Assembly: GCA_011523515.1 (NCBI GenBank)
Contig: WTGO01000112.1
Location: forward strand, 1-45,874
Direction: 5' to 3'
Length of the DNA: 45,874 nucleotides
Source of the DNA: Chloroflexota bacterium
Lineage (GTDB): Bacteria > Chloroflexota > Anaerolineae > Aggregatilineales > Phototrophicaceae
A program made the translations under genes and the position numbers. Positions within the stretch are counted from its first letter, which is position 1, and each line of letters opens with the position of its first letter. The notes under the pieces were generated by a model. The model saw only the letters and a list, made by a program, of their open reading frames with translations. It searched no databases and had not been told where the DNA came from. Shown piece after piece: positions 27,425-35,109 of this stretch.

Positions 27425-30400
27425 ATGACCAGCGATTTCGTCCATCTTCACGTCCACAGCGAGTTTTCATTATTAGACGGCCAGAGCCGCATCAAAGAGT
27501 TGGTGGCGCGCGCCCAAGCGCTTGAAATGCCGGCCCTCGGTCTGACGGATCACGGCGTAATGTTTGGCGTACTCGACTTTTACCGCGCCTGTATAGAAGC
27601 CGGCATCAAGCCCGTCGTCGGCATGGAAGGCTACCTGGCCAAACGCGGCATGACCGACCGCGATCCGCGTTACGATCGCAGTTCTTATCACATGCTGCTG
27701 CTGGCGAAAAACATGGCCGGCTATCAGAACCTGCTCAAAATAGCGTCCGCCGCCCAGCTCGACGGCTATTATTATCGACCGCGCTTCGACAAGGAGTTTC
27801 TGGCTGCGCACGCCGAAGGCATCATAGCTACCAGCGGCTGCCTGGCGGCGGAGATCCCGCGTCTGGTCGCCGACGGCGATGACGCGGCGGCGCGTGAACA
27901 AATCGGCTGGTATCAGGAGGTATTCGGCGCCGAGAATTTTTACCTCGAGCTGCAAGGCCACGTTATACCGGAGTTGGAGAACCTCAACCGCTGGCTCTGC
28001 GACTACCGGCTCAGCGGCCACAGCGCGGTGCAGCTGGTCGCGACCAATGACGTCCATTACGTGCGCAAAAATGACGCTGAGGCGCATGATACGCTGCTCT
28101 GCATCCAGACCAGCGCCTTGAAGAGCGAGCGCGACCGAATGCGCATGGAGCCCTTCAACAGCTACTACTTGAAATCGGCCGCCGAAATGCGCGCCGGATT
28201 TGACGCCGCGCCAACAGAATTGATCGACGAAGCCTTCGCCAATTCTCTAAAGATCGCCGAGATGACCGATATTGATCTCAACCCGAAAGGCTACCACCTG
28301 CCGGCTTTTCCCGTTCCTGCCGATTTTGATGAAACCAGCTATTTGCGCCATCTGATCGAGATCGGCATGGAGTGGCGCTTCGACGCTGACTGGCGCGGGA
28401 ATGCTACTTTTGTCGAACGCATAGACCGCGAGCTGAACATCATTCACAGCATGGGATTCGACACCTATTTTCTGATCGTTTGGGACCTGTGCGAGTTCGC
28501 CCGCAATGCCGATATCTGGTGGAATGTGCGCGGCTCGGGCGCGGCCAGCCTGGTCGCCTACTGCCTCGGCGTCACCAATATCGATCCCATAGAGAACGGA
28601 CTGCTCTTTGAGCGCTTTCTCAATCCTGGCCGCGTCAGCATGCCCGATATTGACCTTGATTATCCGGACGACCGCCGCGGGGAAATGATTGCCTATACGG
28701 CCATGAAATACGGCGAGGACAAGGTCGCCGCCATCATTACCTTCGGCACCATGGGCGCGAAGGCGGCCGTCCGCGATGTCGGACGCGCGCTCGATGTCGA
28801 CCTGGGCAAGATCAACCGCGCCGCCGCGCTTATCCCGCAGGAGGCGCGTCAGAAAAAAATCCGCGAATATGTCGATGCCAGCCCGGAACTACTAGACCTT
28901 TACAACAGCGATGTGGAATTGCGCGAGGTCATTGACACCGCCATCGAATTGCAGGGCATGACCCGCCACGCGTCGACGCACGCCGCCGGCGTTATCGTGG
29001 CTGATCGCCCGCTGGTCGAGTTGGCGCCGCTGCATCGCATCACCGGCAAAGATCCCTCCGGTGGGGCGCTCAAAGCCGTGACGCAATTTCCCATGGAGAC
29101 GGCCGAATCCATTGGTTTGCTCAAGGTCGATTTCCTGGGCCTGTCTACCTTGACGATCATGCGCAAGGCCTGCGAATTGATCGCGCGTCATCGCGGAAAA
29201 CAATATACATTTGACACCTTGCCCTACAGCCACGATTACGCCAGGGATGACGAGAGCGCGCTGCTTGATGACGCGTTTGAGATGATGGGGCGGGGCGAGA
29301 CTGTCGGTGTCTTTCAGGTCGAATCGGGGGGCATGCGGCAGATGCTGCGGCAAATGCGTCCCCGCAGCTTCGAGAATATCATCGCTGCAATATCGCTTTT
29401 CCGTCCCGGCCCGATGGAGTTCATCAAACAGTATTGCGATCGCATGCACGGCGAAGAGGAGATCACGTATCTGCATCCTCGGCTTGAGCCAATCCTTAGC
29501 GAAACTTATGGCATAATCGTCTACCAGGAACAGATTATGCAGATCGCCGGCGAGCTTTTTGGCTATGAACTGGGCGAAGCCGACTTGATGCGCCGCGCGG
29601 TGTCGAAAAAGAAACCCGAAGACTTAAACAAACACCGGGCCATCTTCATGGAGCGCGGCCCGGCCAACGGCATCCCGCAAAATATCGCTGAAGACATTTT
29701 CGACCTGATCGAATTCTTCGCCAATTACGGCTTCAATAAGCCCCATGCGGCTGATTACGCGGTCATCACGGTGCAAACCGCCTACCTCAAGTGCCACTAT
29801 CCCGAAGAATACATGACCGCTCTGCTCAGCGTGCAGCGCGACGACCTGACGAAAGTCGCGACTTTTTTGGAAGAGTGCCGCCGCCTTGATATCCCGATTC
29901 TGCCTCCCGATGTCAACTACAGCCAGCTCGATTTCGACATCGAAACGATGCCCGATGGCAAGCGGGGCATCCGCTTCGGATTGGCCGCCATCAAGAACGC
30001 CGGCGCGCGCGCGCTGCAAGACCTGGTCGAAGATCGCGGCGAGGCGCCATTCGACAGCTTGGTCGACTTCTGCCAGCGGGTTGATCTGCGAAAATTGGGC
30101 AGGCGCTCGCTGGAGAGCCTGATCAAAGTCGGCGCGCTCGACAGCTTTGGCACGCGCGCCACGCTGATCGCCGCGCTCGACGGCATAATCAGCACTAGCG
30201 GCAATTTTCACCGTGACCAGGAAATCGGCCAGATGGTGATGTTCGATAGCGCCGCCGCTTCCGATGATGACTTGCTCAACGCGCTGAAGCCAATCAAGGA
30301 ATACAGCCCGCGCGAATTGCTCAAGTGGGAGAAAGAATTGCTCGGACTATACCTGACGGGACGCCCGGTCGACCGGCATCGTCATCTATTCGCCAGCCAG

Positions 30401-31285
30401 AATTTGCACTCGATTCACGATCTCAAGAATCCCGCCTCCGCCAAGCCAGAATCGGTGCGCGTCGCGGGCGAAATTACCACGATCCGCAAGCTCACCACCG
30501 GCCGCGGCGACATGATGGCCGTCTTGAGTTTGGAAGATTGGCACGATAGCGCGGGTGTGATTGAAGTGGTTCTCTTTCCACGAACTTATACGACCGTGGT
30601 CAACAGCTTCGACGCGCACAACGCCCAGTTGCCGGAGGGCGCGCGGCCGCTAGCCTTGGCCGAGGGCGAGATTGTACTCATAAATGGCAGCTACGATGAA
30701 AGCCGCGGCGAGCCCCAAATCATCGCCGAGGCTGTCTCTACTGATTTCAACAACGCCGCTGCCGCCGAGCCGCTGCCGGAGCAAATGGAGACCGGCCCCA
30801 TGGCTTGGGATTCGTACGACGAACCTCCGCCGCCTGACGATGACTGGGGCGGGCCTCGCGAGGATGAACTGCCGCCGCCCGATGCGGAAGAGGCCGCCTT
30901 CAGCGACCCAGCCGCCGAAGTCGCTGAGCCGTCAGCGCGGCCGGAAGTCGCAGACGACAGCGTACCTGAATGGGTCAATGGCGATGGTCATCTGACCATG
31001 CCTGATGAGGACAGGCCAGTGGCGCAGCCGCCGCGCCACATCGCCGTCATTATGCAGACCGGCGACGATCCCGACAAAGACGAGCGCAAGCTCCGCCGCA
31101 TTCACAATACCCTGATCGGATATCCGGGCGGTGACATGTTTACGATCGTCATCCGGCGCGGTGAGACCGATATTCCACTGGCATATCCTGAGCACTCGAC
31201 GCAAATCTGCGCCGCGCTCCTGGCCGACCTGTATAGCATCGTCGGCGGCGAAGCGTTCATCACGGTGGAAAACGCTGACGAGTGA
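27425..31285 (+). CDS. dnaE: DNA polymerase III subunit alpha
   Basis: A 1286-residue replicative polymerase. The PHP domain opens with VHLHVHSEFSLLDGQSRI and TDHGVMFG. The palm has the catalytic pair in MPDIDLDYPDDRR near residue 407 and the third Asp in LLKVDFLGLSTLTIM near 568; SLFRPGPMEF and the fingers segment YGFNKPHAADYAV are clear. An OB-fold lies near 1018-1060. Residues about 1110-1195 are a linker rich in Pro, Asp and Glu, followed by a small C-terminal domain (RKLRRIHNTLIGYPGGDMF...) like that of other Chloroflexota DnaE proteins. The length is about 130 residues above E. coli DnaE, mostly from this linker. The ribosome binding site is weak. Confidence 0.96.
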   Translation: MTSDFVHLHVHSEFSLLDGQSRIKELVARAQALEMPALGLTDHGVMFGVLDFYRACIEAGIKPVVGMEGYLAKRGMTDRDPRYDRSSYHMLLLAKNMAGYQNLLKIASAAQLDGYYYRPRFDKEFLAAHAEGIIATSGCLAAEIPRLVADGDDAAAREQIGWYQEVFGAENFYLELQGHVIPELENLNRWLCDYRLSGHSAVQLVATNDVHYVRKNDAEAHDTLLCIQTSALKSERDRMRMEPFNSYYLKSAAEMRAGFDAAPTELIDEAFANSLKIAEMTDIDLNPKGYHLPAFPVPADFDETSYLRHLIEIGMEWRFDADWRGNATFVERIDRELNIIHSMGFDTYFLIVWDLCEFARNADIWWNVRGSGAASLVAYCLGVTNIDPIENGLLFERFLNPGRVSMPDIDLDYPDDRRGEMIAYTAMKYGEDKVAAIITFGTMGAKAAVRDVGRALDVDLGKINRAAALIPQEARQKKIREYVDASPELLDLYNSDVELREVIDTAIELQGMTRHASTHAAGVIVADRPLVELAPLHRITGKDPSGGALKAVTQFPMETAESIGLLKVDFLGLSTLTIMRKACELIARHRGKQYTFDTLPYSHDYARDDESALLDDAFEMMGRGETVGVFQVESGGMRQMLRQMRPRSFENIIAAISLFRPGPMEFIKQYCDRMHGEEEITYLHPRLEPILSETYGIIVYQEQIMQIAGELFGYELGEADLMRRAVSKKKPEDLNKHRAIFMERGPANGIPQNIAEDIFDLIEFFANYGFNKPHAADYAVITVQTAYLKCHYPEEYMTALLSVQRDDLTKVATFLEECRRLDIPILPPDVNYSQLDFDIETMPDGKRGIRFGLAAIKNAGARALQDLVEDRGEAPFDSLVDFCQRVDLRKLGRRSLESLIKVGALDSFGTRATLIAALDGIISTSGNFHRDQEIGQMVMFDSAAASDDDLLNALKPIKEYSPRELLKWEKELLGLYLTGRPVDRHRHLFASQNLHSIHDLKNPASAKPESVRVAGEITTIRKLTTGRGDMMAVLSLEDWHDSAGVIEVVLFPRTYTTVVNSFDAHNAQLPEGARPLALAEGEIVLINGSYDESRGEPQIIAEAVSTDFNNAAAAEPLPEQMETGPMAWDSYDEPPPPDDDWGGPREDELPPPDAEEAAFSDPAAEVAEPSARPEVADDSVPEWVNGDGHLTMPDEDRPVAQPPRHIAVIMQTGDDPDKDERKLRRIHNTLIGYPGGDMFTIVIRRGETDIPLAYPEHSTQICAALLADLYSIVGGEAFITVENADE

Positions 31286-31351
31286 CGGCATCCCCAGTCG
31301 CCGATGAAGGTAACCGCCCAGGCTACATCTGGCTTCCCGTGGCGCTCATCT

Positions 31352-31380
31352 TTGAAGCTCGTTGCAAAATCGTCTAAAAT
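31352..31380 (+). promoter_or_regulatory. Promoter of pfkA
   Basis: TTGAAG (31352-31357), 17 bp, then TAAAAT (31375-31380). It lies 77 bp before the pfkA start, with no terminator between dnaE and it. Confidence 0.55.
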
Positions 31381-31456
31381 ACTCGGGCGCTTGATGCTCC
31401 AGGCCGGTCTAGTGCCGGCGTATTGATGAGACGATGGCAAGGCGGAGACGGCCTCG

Positions 31457-32422
31457 ATGAAAAGAATTGCCGTCATGACAAGTGGTGGCGACGCGCCCGG
31501 TATGAATGCCGCGGTGCGTGCGGTTGTGCGCGCTGGCCTGGACCGCAACGTCGAAGTCTACGGCATTCGTCAGGCTTACCAGGGCTTGCTGACCGGCGAC
31601 ATGGCGCTGCTCAGCAGCCGCGAAGTCAGCGGCATCCTCCAGCGCGGCGGCACTGTTCTGCAGACGGCGCGCAACGAGGAATTCAAGACGCCGCAGGGTC
31701 AACGCAAGGGCAGGCGCCGGCTCAACGAAAACAGCATCGAAGGTGTCATCGTTATTGGCGGGGACGGCAGCCTGCGTGGCGCGCTGGCGCTGCACAAGTT
31801 GGGCGTGCCGACTGTCGGCATCCCGGCCAGCATCGACAACGATATTTGGGGTACGGATACCAGCATCGGCGTCGATACCGCGCTCAATACCATTCTCGAT
31901 GCGGTCGACCGGCTGCGCGACACGGCGACCTCGCATAATCGCGCGTTTGTGGTCGAGGTCATGGGGCGCGACTGCGGCTATCTGGCGGTGATGGCGGGTA
32001 TCCTCGGCGGCGCCGAGATTGTCGTCACGCCGGAGAATGGCGTCACCATGAACGCGATAGCCGTTGCGCTGGAAGACGCCTATATCCGCGGCAAGACCCA
32101 CGCAATCGCCGTCCTGGCCGAAGGCGCGCCCTACCAGGGACCAGAGCTGGCTCATTTCCTCGAGCAGAAGCATATCGGTTTCGAGATTCGCTTGACCATC
32201 CTGGGTCATACGCAGCGCGGCGGCAGCCCGACAGCATTTGACCGGCTGCTGGCGACGCGGATGGGCGTTTACGCAGTGGATTTGATGCTGGCCGGCGAAA
32301 CCGGCAAAATGGTGGCGCGCGTCGGTCGTGAGCAGGTGCCCGTCCCCCTGGCCGAGAGCACAGCGAAGACCCGCCAAATTACCCCGGAATATTTCGACCT
32401 GGCTCGGATTCTCTCGCGCTGA
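31457..32422 (+). CDS. pfkA: ATP-dependent 6-phosphofructokinase
   Basis: A 321-residue enzyme that phosphorylates fructose 6-phosphate in glycolysis. It starts MKRIAVMTSGGDAPGMNAAVR, the ATP-binding loop. GGDGSLRGA near residue 100 keeps the two glycines (E. coli Gly104 and Gly108) that mark ATP rather than pyrophosphate use. The catalytic region reads PASIDNDIWGTDTSIGVDTA; Ser replaces the Thr usual before IDND. VEVMGRDCGYLA and LGHTQRGGSPTAFDR are the remaining family blocks. Length matches bacterial PfkA. It converges on ybaK with a gap of only 12 bp and no visible terminator. Confidence 0.95.
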   Translation: MKRIAVMTSGGDAPGMNAAVRAVVRAGLDRNVEVYGIRQAYQGLLTGDMALLSSREVSGILQRGGTVLQTARNEEFKTPQGQRKGRRRLNENSIEGVIVIGGDGSLRGALALHKLGVPTVGIPASIDNDIWGTDTSIGVDTALNTILDAVDRLRDTATSHNRAFVVEVMGRDCGYLAVMAGILGGAEIVVTPENGVTMNAIAVALEDAYIRGKTHAIAVLAEGAPYQGPELAHFLEQKHIGFEIRLTILGHTQRGGSPTAFDRLLATRMGVYAVDLMLAGETGKMVARVGREQVPVPLAESTAKTRQITPEYFDLARILSR

Positions 32423-32434
32423 TCGCTATTGCGC

Positions 32435-32926
32435 TCACTCAGTGGTTTGGTCCGCCACATCGACAATCCGGCAATTCAGCAGCTTGATCAGGGCGCTGGC
32501 TTCCAGACGCAGTTGCGTGCCGCGCTGCCCCGCGCTGATTACAATATGTGCGCTGGTTGAGCCGCGTACGTCCAGGCAGACGTCCCACTGTTTCTGCATC
32601 AATGCGAGCGCGCTGATGCCGCCAACCTGCAGGCCAGTGAGTCTTTCGGCCGCGGCATGGGGCGCCAACGCCACTTTCTTTTCGCCCAGCGCTTTGGCCA
32701 GGCGTTTCATGTTAAGCGTGCAGTCGCATGGCAGCATAACCAGGACCGGTTTCTTCTTCGCCGGTCGTTCCACTACCAAGGTCTTGAATACTTCAGCCGC
32801 TGGCAGTCCCACAGCCCGCGCGACAGCTTCGGCATCGCGAATGGTTGGGTCGTAGTTGTGAGTCTCGTATGGTATCGCTCTCGCCTCGAGCAGGCGCATG
32901 GAATTGAGTTTTTTGGTCTTCGCCAC
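32435..32926 (-). CDS. ybaK: Cys-tRNA(Pro) deacylase YbaK/EbsC family
   Basis: A 163-residue trans-editing factor that clears Cys wrongly attached to tRNA-Pro. Family features: RAIPYETHNYDP near the N-terminus, VFKTLVVE, the catalytic-pocket Lys in NMKRLAKALGEKKVALAP near residue 75, GYQVGGISALAL-like GLQVGGISALALMQKQW near 97, and INISAGQRG-like IVISAGQRG near 130. Full length. It lies 39 nt after the dehydrogenase gene on the same strand, which may share its transcript, and it converges on pfkA. Confidence 0.9.
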   Translation of the reverse strand: MAKTKKLNSMRLLEARAIPYETHNYDPTIRDAEAVARAVGLPAAEVFKTLVVERPAKKKPVLVMLPCDCTLNMKRLAKALGEKKVALAPHAAAERLTGLQVGGISALALMQKQWDVCLDVRGSTSAHIVISAGQRGTQLRLEASALIKLLNCRIVDVADQTTE

Positions 32927-32965
32927 TGCGTTTGCGCTTTTCTCGGGAACACCGCTCCGAATCGG

Positions 32966-33760
32966 TCAGTCGCCCTGTGACGGTTCGTATTGCCGCTTTG
33001 CCAAGCGCGCCATGAGACCGGGCGTTAGGACCCCGCCCGCCAATATCAGCCGGTCGAACAGGCTGAGCACGATATGCCTTGGCTGCCGCTCGGCCGCGCT
33101 GACCAAGGCCGCCGCCACGTCATCCGCCGTCTTGGTCGGCAAGCCGCCGCGAGCGCTCTGTCGCGACCCCAGACGATTCTGATTGAACTCAGTAAACGTC
33201 CGTCCGACCAGCACATCAGTCACTGCGATGTTGTCATCCGCCAATTCCAGGCGCAGCGAGCCCGCCAGGCTGGAGACGAAGGCTTTGCTGGCGGCGTAAG
33301 TCGCGGTGTAAGGCGTGTGAACCCCCGCTACCACCGATGATATGATCAGAATATGTCCGCCGCCACCCGCTCGCATCGCCGGCACGGCGGCACGGAGGCT
33401 ATGCATGACACCGTCGATGTTGGTTTGCAGCACAGTCTGCAAGTCGTCCCACGCCGCGTCCGCCACTTGGCCGTGATGCCCGACGCCGGCGTTGGCCACT
33501 AGAATATCCAGCCGGCCGAAGCGAGCCAGTGTCTGCTCGACCGCCGCCATTGCATCATCCGCGCGCCTGACATCACCAACGGCGGCGAGGAAGTCGCCAT
33601 GCGGCGAGGGCAGGGCGTCGATTTCGGCTTCCAGACCAGACAGCCGCTCAGCCCGCCGCGCGAAACCACATACGTGATAGCCGGCTCGCGCGAATGCCAG
33701 CGCCGCCGCCCAGCCGATTCCGCTCGACGCGCCGGTGATGAGGACTACTTGATCAATCAC
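32966..33760 (-). CDS. Short-chain dehydrogenase/reductase
   Basis: A 264-residue classical SDR. The dinucleotide motif is ITGASSGIGWAAALAFARAGYHV (TGxxxGIG) near the N-terminus, with NAGVGHHG near residue 90. The active site has the Ser in LIISSVVAG and YAASK (YxxxK) near 160. Arg in the FARRAE segment after the second strand suggests preference for NADP(H). The substrate cannot be predicted. The start codon is GTG at 33760. The C-terminal helix FDRLILAGGVLTPGLMARLAKRQY is of the type that often lies on membranes. Confidence 0.88.
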   Translation of the reverse strand: MIDQVVLITGASSGIGWAAALAFARAGYHVCGFARRAERLSGLEAEIDALPSPHGDFLAAVGDVRRADDAMAAVEQTLARFGRLDILVANAGVGHHGQVADAAWDDLQTVLQTNIDGVMHSLRAAVPAMRAGGGGHILIISSVVAGVHTPYTATYAASKAFVSSLAGSLRLELADDNIAVTDVLVGRTFTEFNQNRLGSRQSARGGLPTKTADDVAAALVSAAERQPRHIVLSLFDRLILAGGVLTPGLMARLAKRQYEPSQGD

Positions 33761-34153
33761 GTTTCAACACGATCCTGCATCGTCACAACTTTTCCCGGAT
33801 CGCAGCATTTGTCTTGCAGACTTCCGGTTTCCGAATGCTACAAAATCAGCGGCTCCACATACACCCCGAAGGCCTCGCGCATGACATTGACCGTTTCGCC
33901 CAGCGCTTTGCAAAGTTGTGCGCAACCTCATCGTCTGTACATTGCGCCAATTTCCGGCCTCCCACGAATTAATGGTCACAGTATAGCACCGAAGGGCGCT
34001 CATCCCCTGCGCGCGGCGGCAAGGGCGACAGCGGAGCCTGCCGTCGGATTTGACCGGCCCGAGATGGTTCGGTAACATCAGCGATAGTTGTGTCATTTCG
34101 AGAGTTGGCGGCATGATTCAGGGGAACACTACGTAGACTAGTCACGGGCAGCA
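33761..34153. other. Long intergenic region with a possible gene remnant
   Basis: This 393-bp gap separates the divergent SDR and CHAD genes. I see no full gene, RNA gene or clear promoter. On the minus strand, 33838-33927 is open for 29 codons ending in TAG, with G/C-rich third positions, and reads QLCKALGETVNVMREAFGVY then VEPLIL. It looks like the tail of a decayed gene, with an in-frame TGA just upstream. Confidence 0.3.
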
Positions 34154-35101
34154 ATGTATATGATCGCGGACAAGCAGCAGACGGACGAGCGAGCGATTCT
34201 TGTCACGGATCATGTGGCGGAAGCTGGTCGCAAAATATTCTTGCAGCAGTTACGGCGGATGAAAGGGCAGGAAGTAGGCAGTCGCACCGGCGAAGATATC
34301 GAATCGGTACACAAGATGCGAGTCGCCGTGCGGCGAATGCGCAGCCTGCTGAGATTGGTCGACGACTACTATAGCGGCAAGTCCATCGCCGAAACCGAGC
34401 GCGGCCTGCGTGACATCGCCCGCGCCCTGGGCGCGATTCGCGATCTCGATGTGCTTATATTGGATCTGCAGGATTTCAGCGCGCCCCTGCCGCCGGACGC
34501 CCGGCAGCAGGCAGAAGCGCTTGTCAGCCGTTTTGATCGTCGCCGAGCCAAGCGGCGCCGGCGCTTGAACGCGTACTTTGATTCAAGAGGCTACCGACGA
34601 ACACTGCGCCAACTGGAGAGCTTTGCCAAGTTGAAGCGCAAACACAGACGAAGGCTGCGGCGACCGTATGATCCCCATGAGCTGCGGCACGTCTTGCCTC
34701 TCCTGCTTCATCAGCGGCTGGCCAGCGTCAGAGCCTATGACACCGTCCTGCCCGCGGCAGATGACGAGCACCTTCACGCACTGCGGGTCGAGTGCAAGCG
34801 CTTGCGCTACGCCATAGAGTTTTTCGCACCAGTGCTTGGCTCCAGCGCGGAACGTTGCCTGGCGCTGATCAGGTCATTGCAGGATACGTTGGGCAGAATC
34901 CATGACATCGCTGTCTTTGTCAGCAGACTGCAGCGACTTGACAAGCTACCTCCCGCGCAAGCGCACCTGGTCGAAGAATACATCGAACGCCGCAACTCAG
35001 AGCTCGTTGAATTGCGCGTGACCTTTTATGCACAGCGGGCGCGGTTCAAGACGCGTGCCGTGCAACGGGACTTTTCGGACGCGTTGCTCGTCCTGCGCTA
35101 G
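34154..35101 (+). CDS. CHAD domain-containing protein
   Basis: A 315-residue all-helical protein with the CHAD fold, known to bind inorganic polyphosphate. Two half-repeats are visible, each with a His followed by basic residues: HKMRVAVRRMRSLLRL near residue 55 and HALRVECKRLRYAIEFF near 205. Arg/Lys-rich patches (RRRAKRRRRL and KLKRKHRRRLRRP) strengthen the polyphosphate-binding idea. No CYTH/triphosphatase domain is fused and no ppk gene is in this window, so its role is open; CHAD proteins can bind polyphosphate granules. The ribosome binding site is weak. It converges on the glycosyltransferase gene with an 8-bp gap. Confidence 0.85.
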   Translation: MYMIADKQQTDERAILVTDHVAEAGRKIFLQQLRRMKGQEVGSRTGEDIESVHKMRVAVRRMRSLLRLVDDYYSGKSIAETERGLRDIARALGAIRDLDVLILDLQDFSAPLPPDARQQAEALVSRFDRRRAKRRRRLNAYFDSRGYRRTLRQLESFAKLKRKHRRRLRRPYDPHELRHVLPLLLHQRLASVRAYDTVLPAADDEHLHALRVECKRLRYAIEFFAPVLGSSAERCLALIRSLQDTLGRIHDIAVFVSRLQRLDKLPPAQAHLVEEYIERRNSELVELRVTFYAQRARFKTRAVQRDFSDALLVLR

Positions 35102-35109
35102 GTGATTGA

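Noticed and set aside
33764..34114. 116-codon minus-strand frame in the gap before the CHAD gene
   Set aside because: It has mixed composition, no ribosome binding site and no recognisable domain; a different frame of the same stretch looks more coding.
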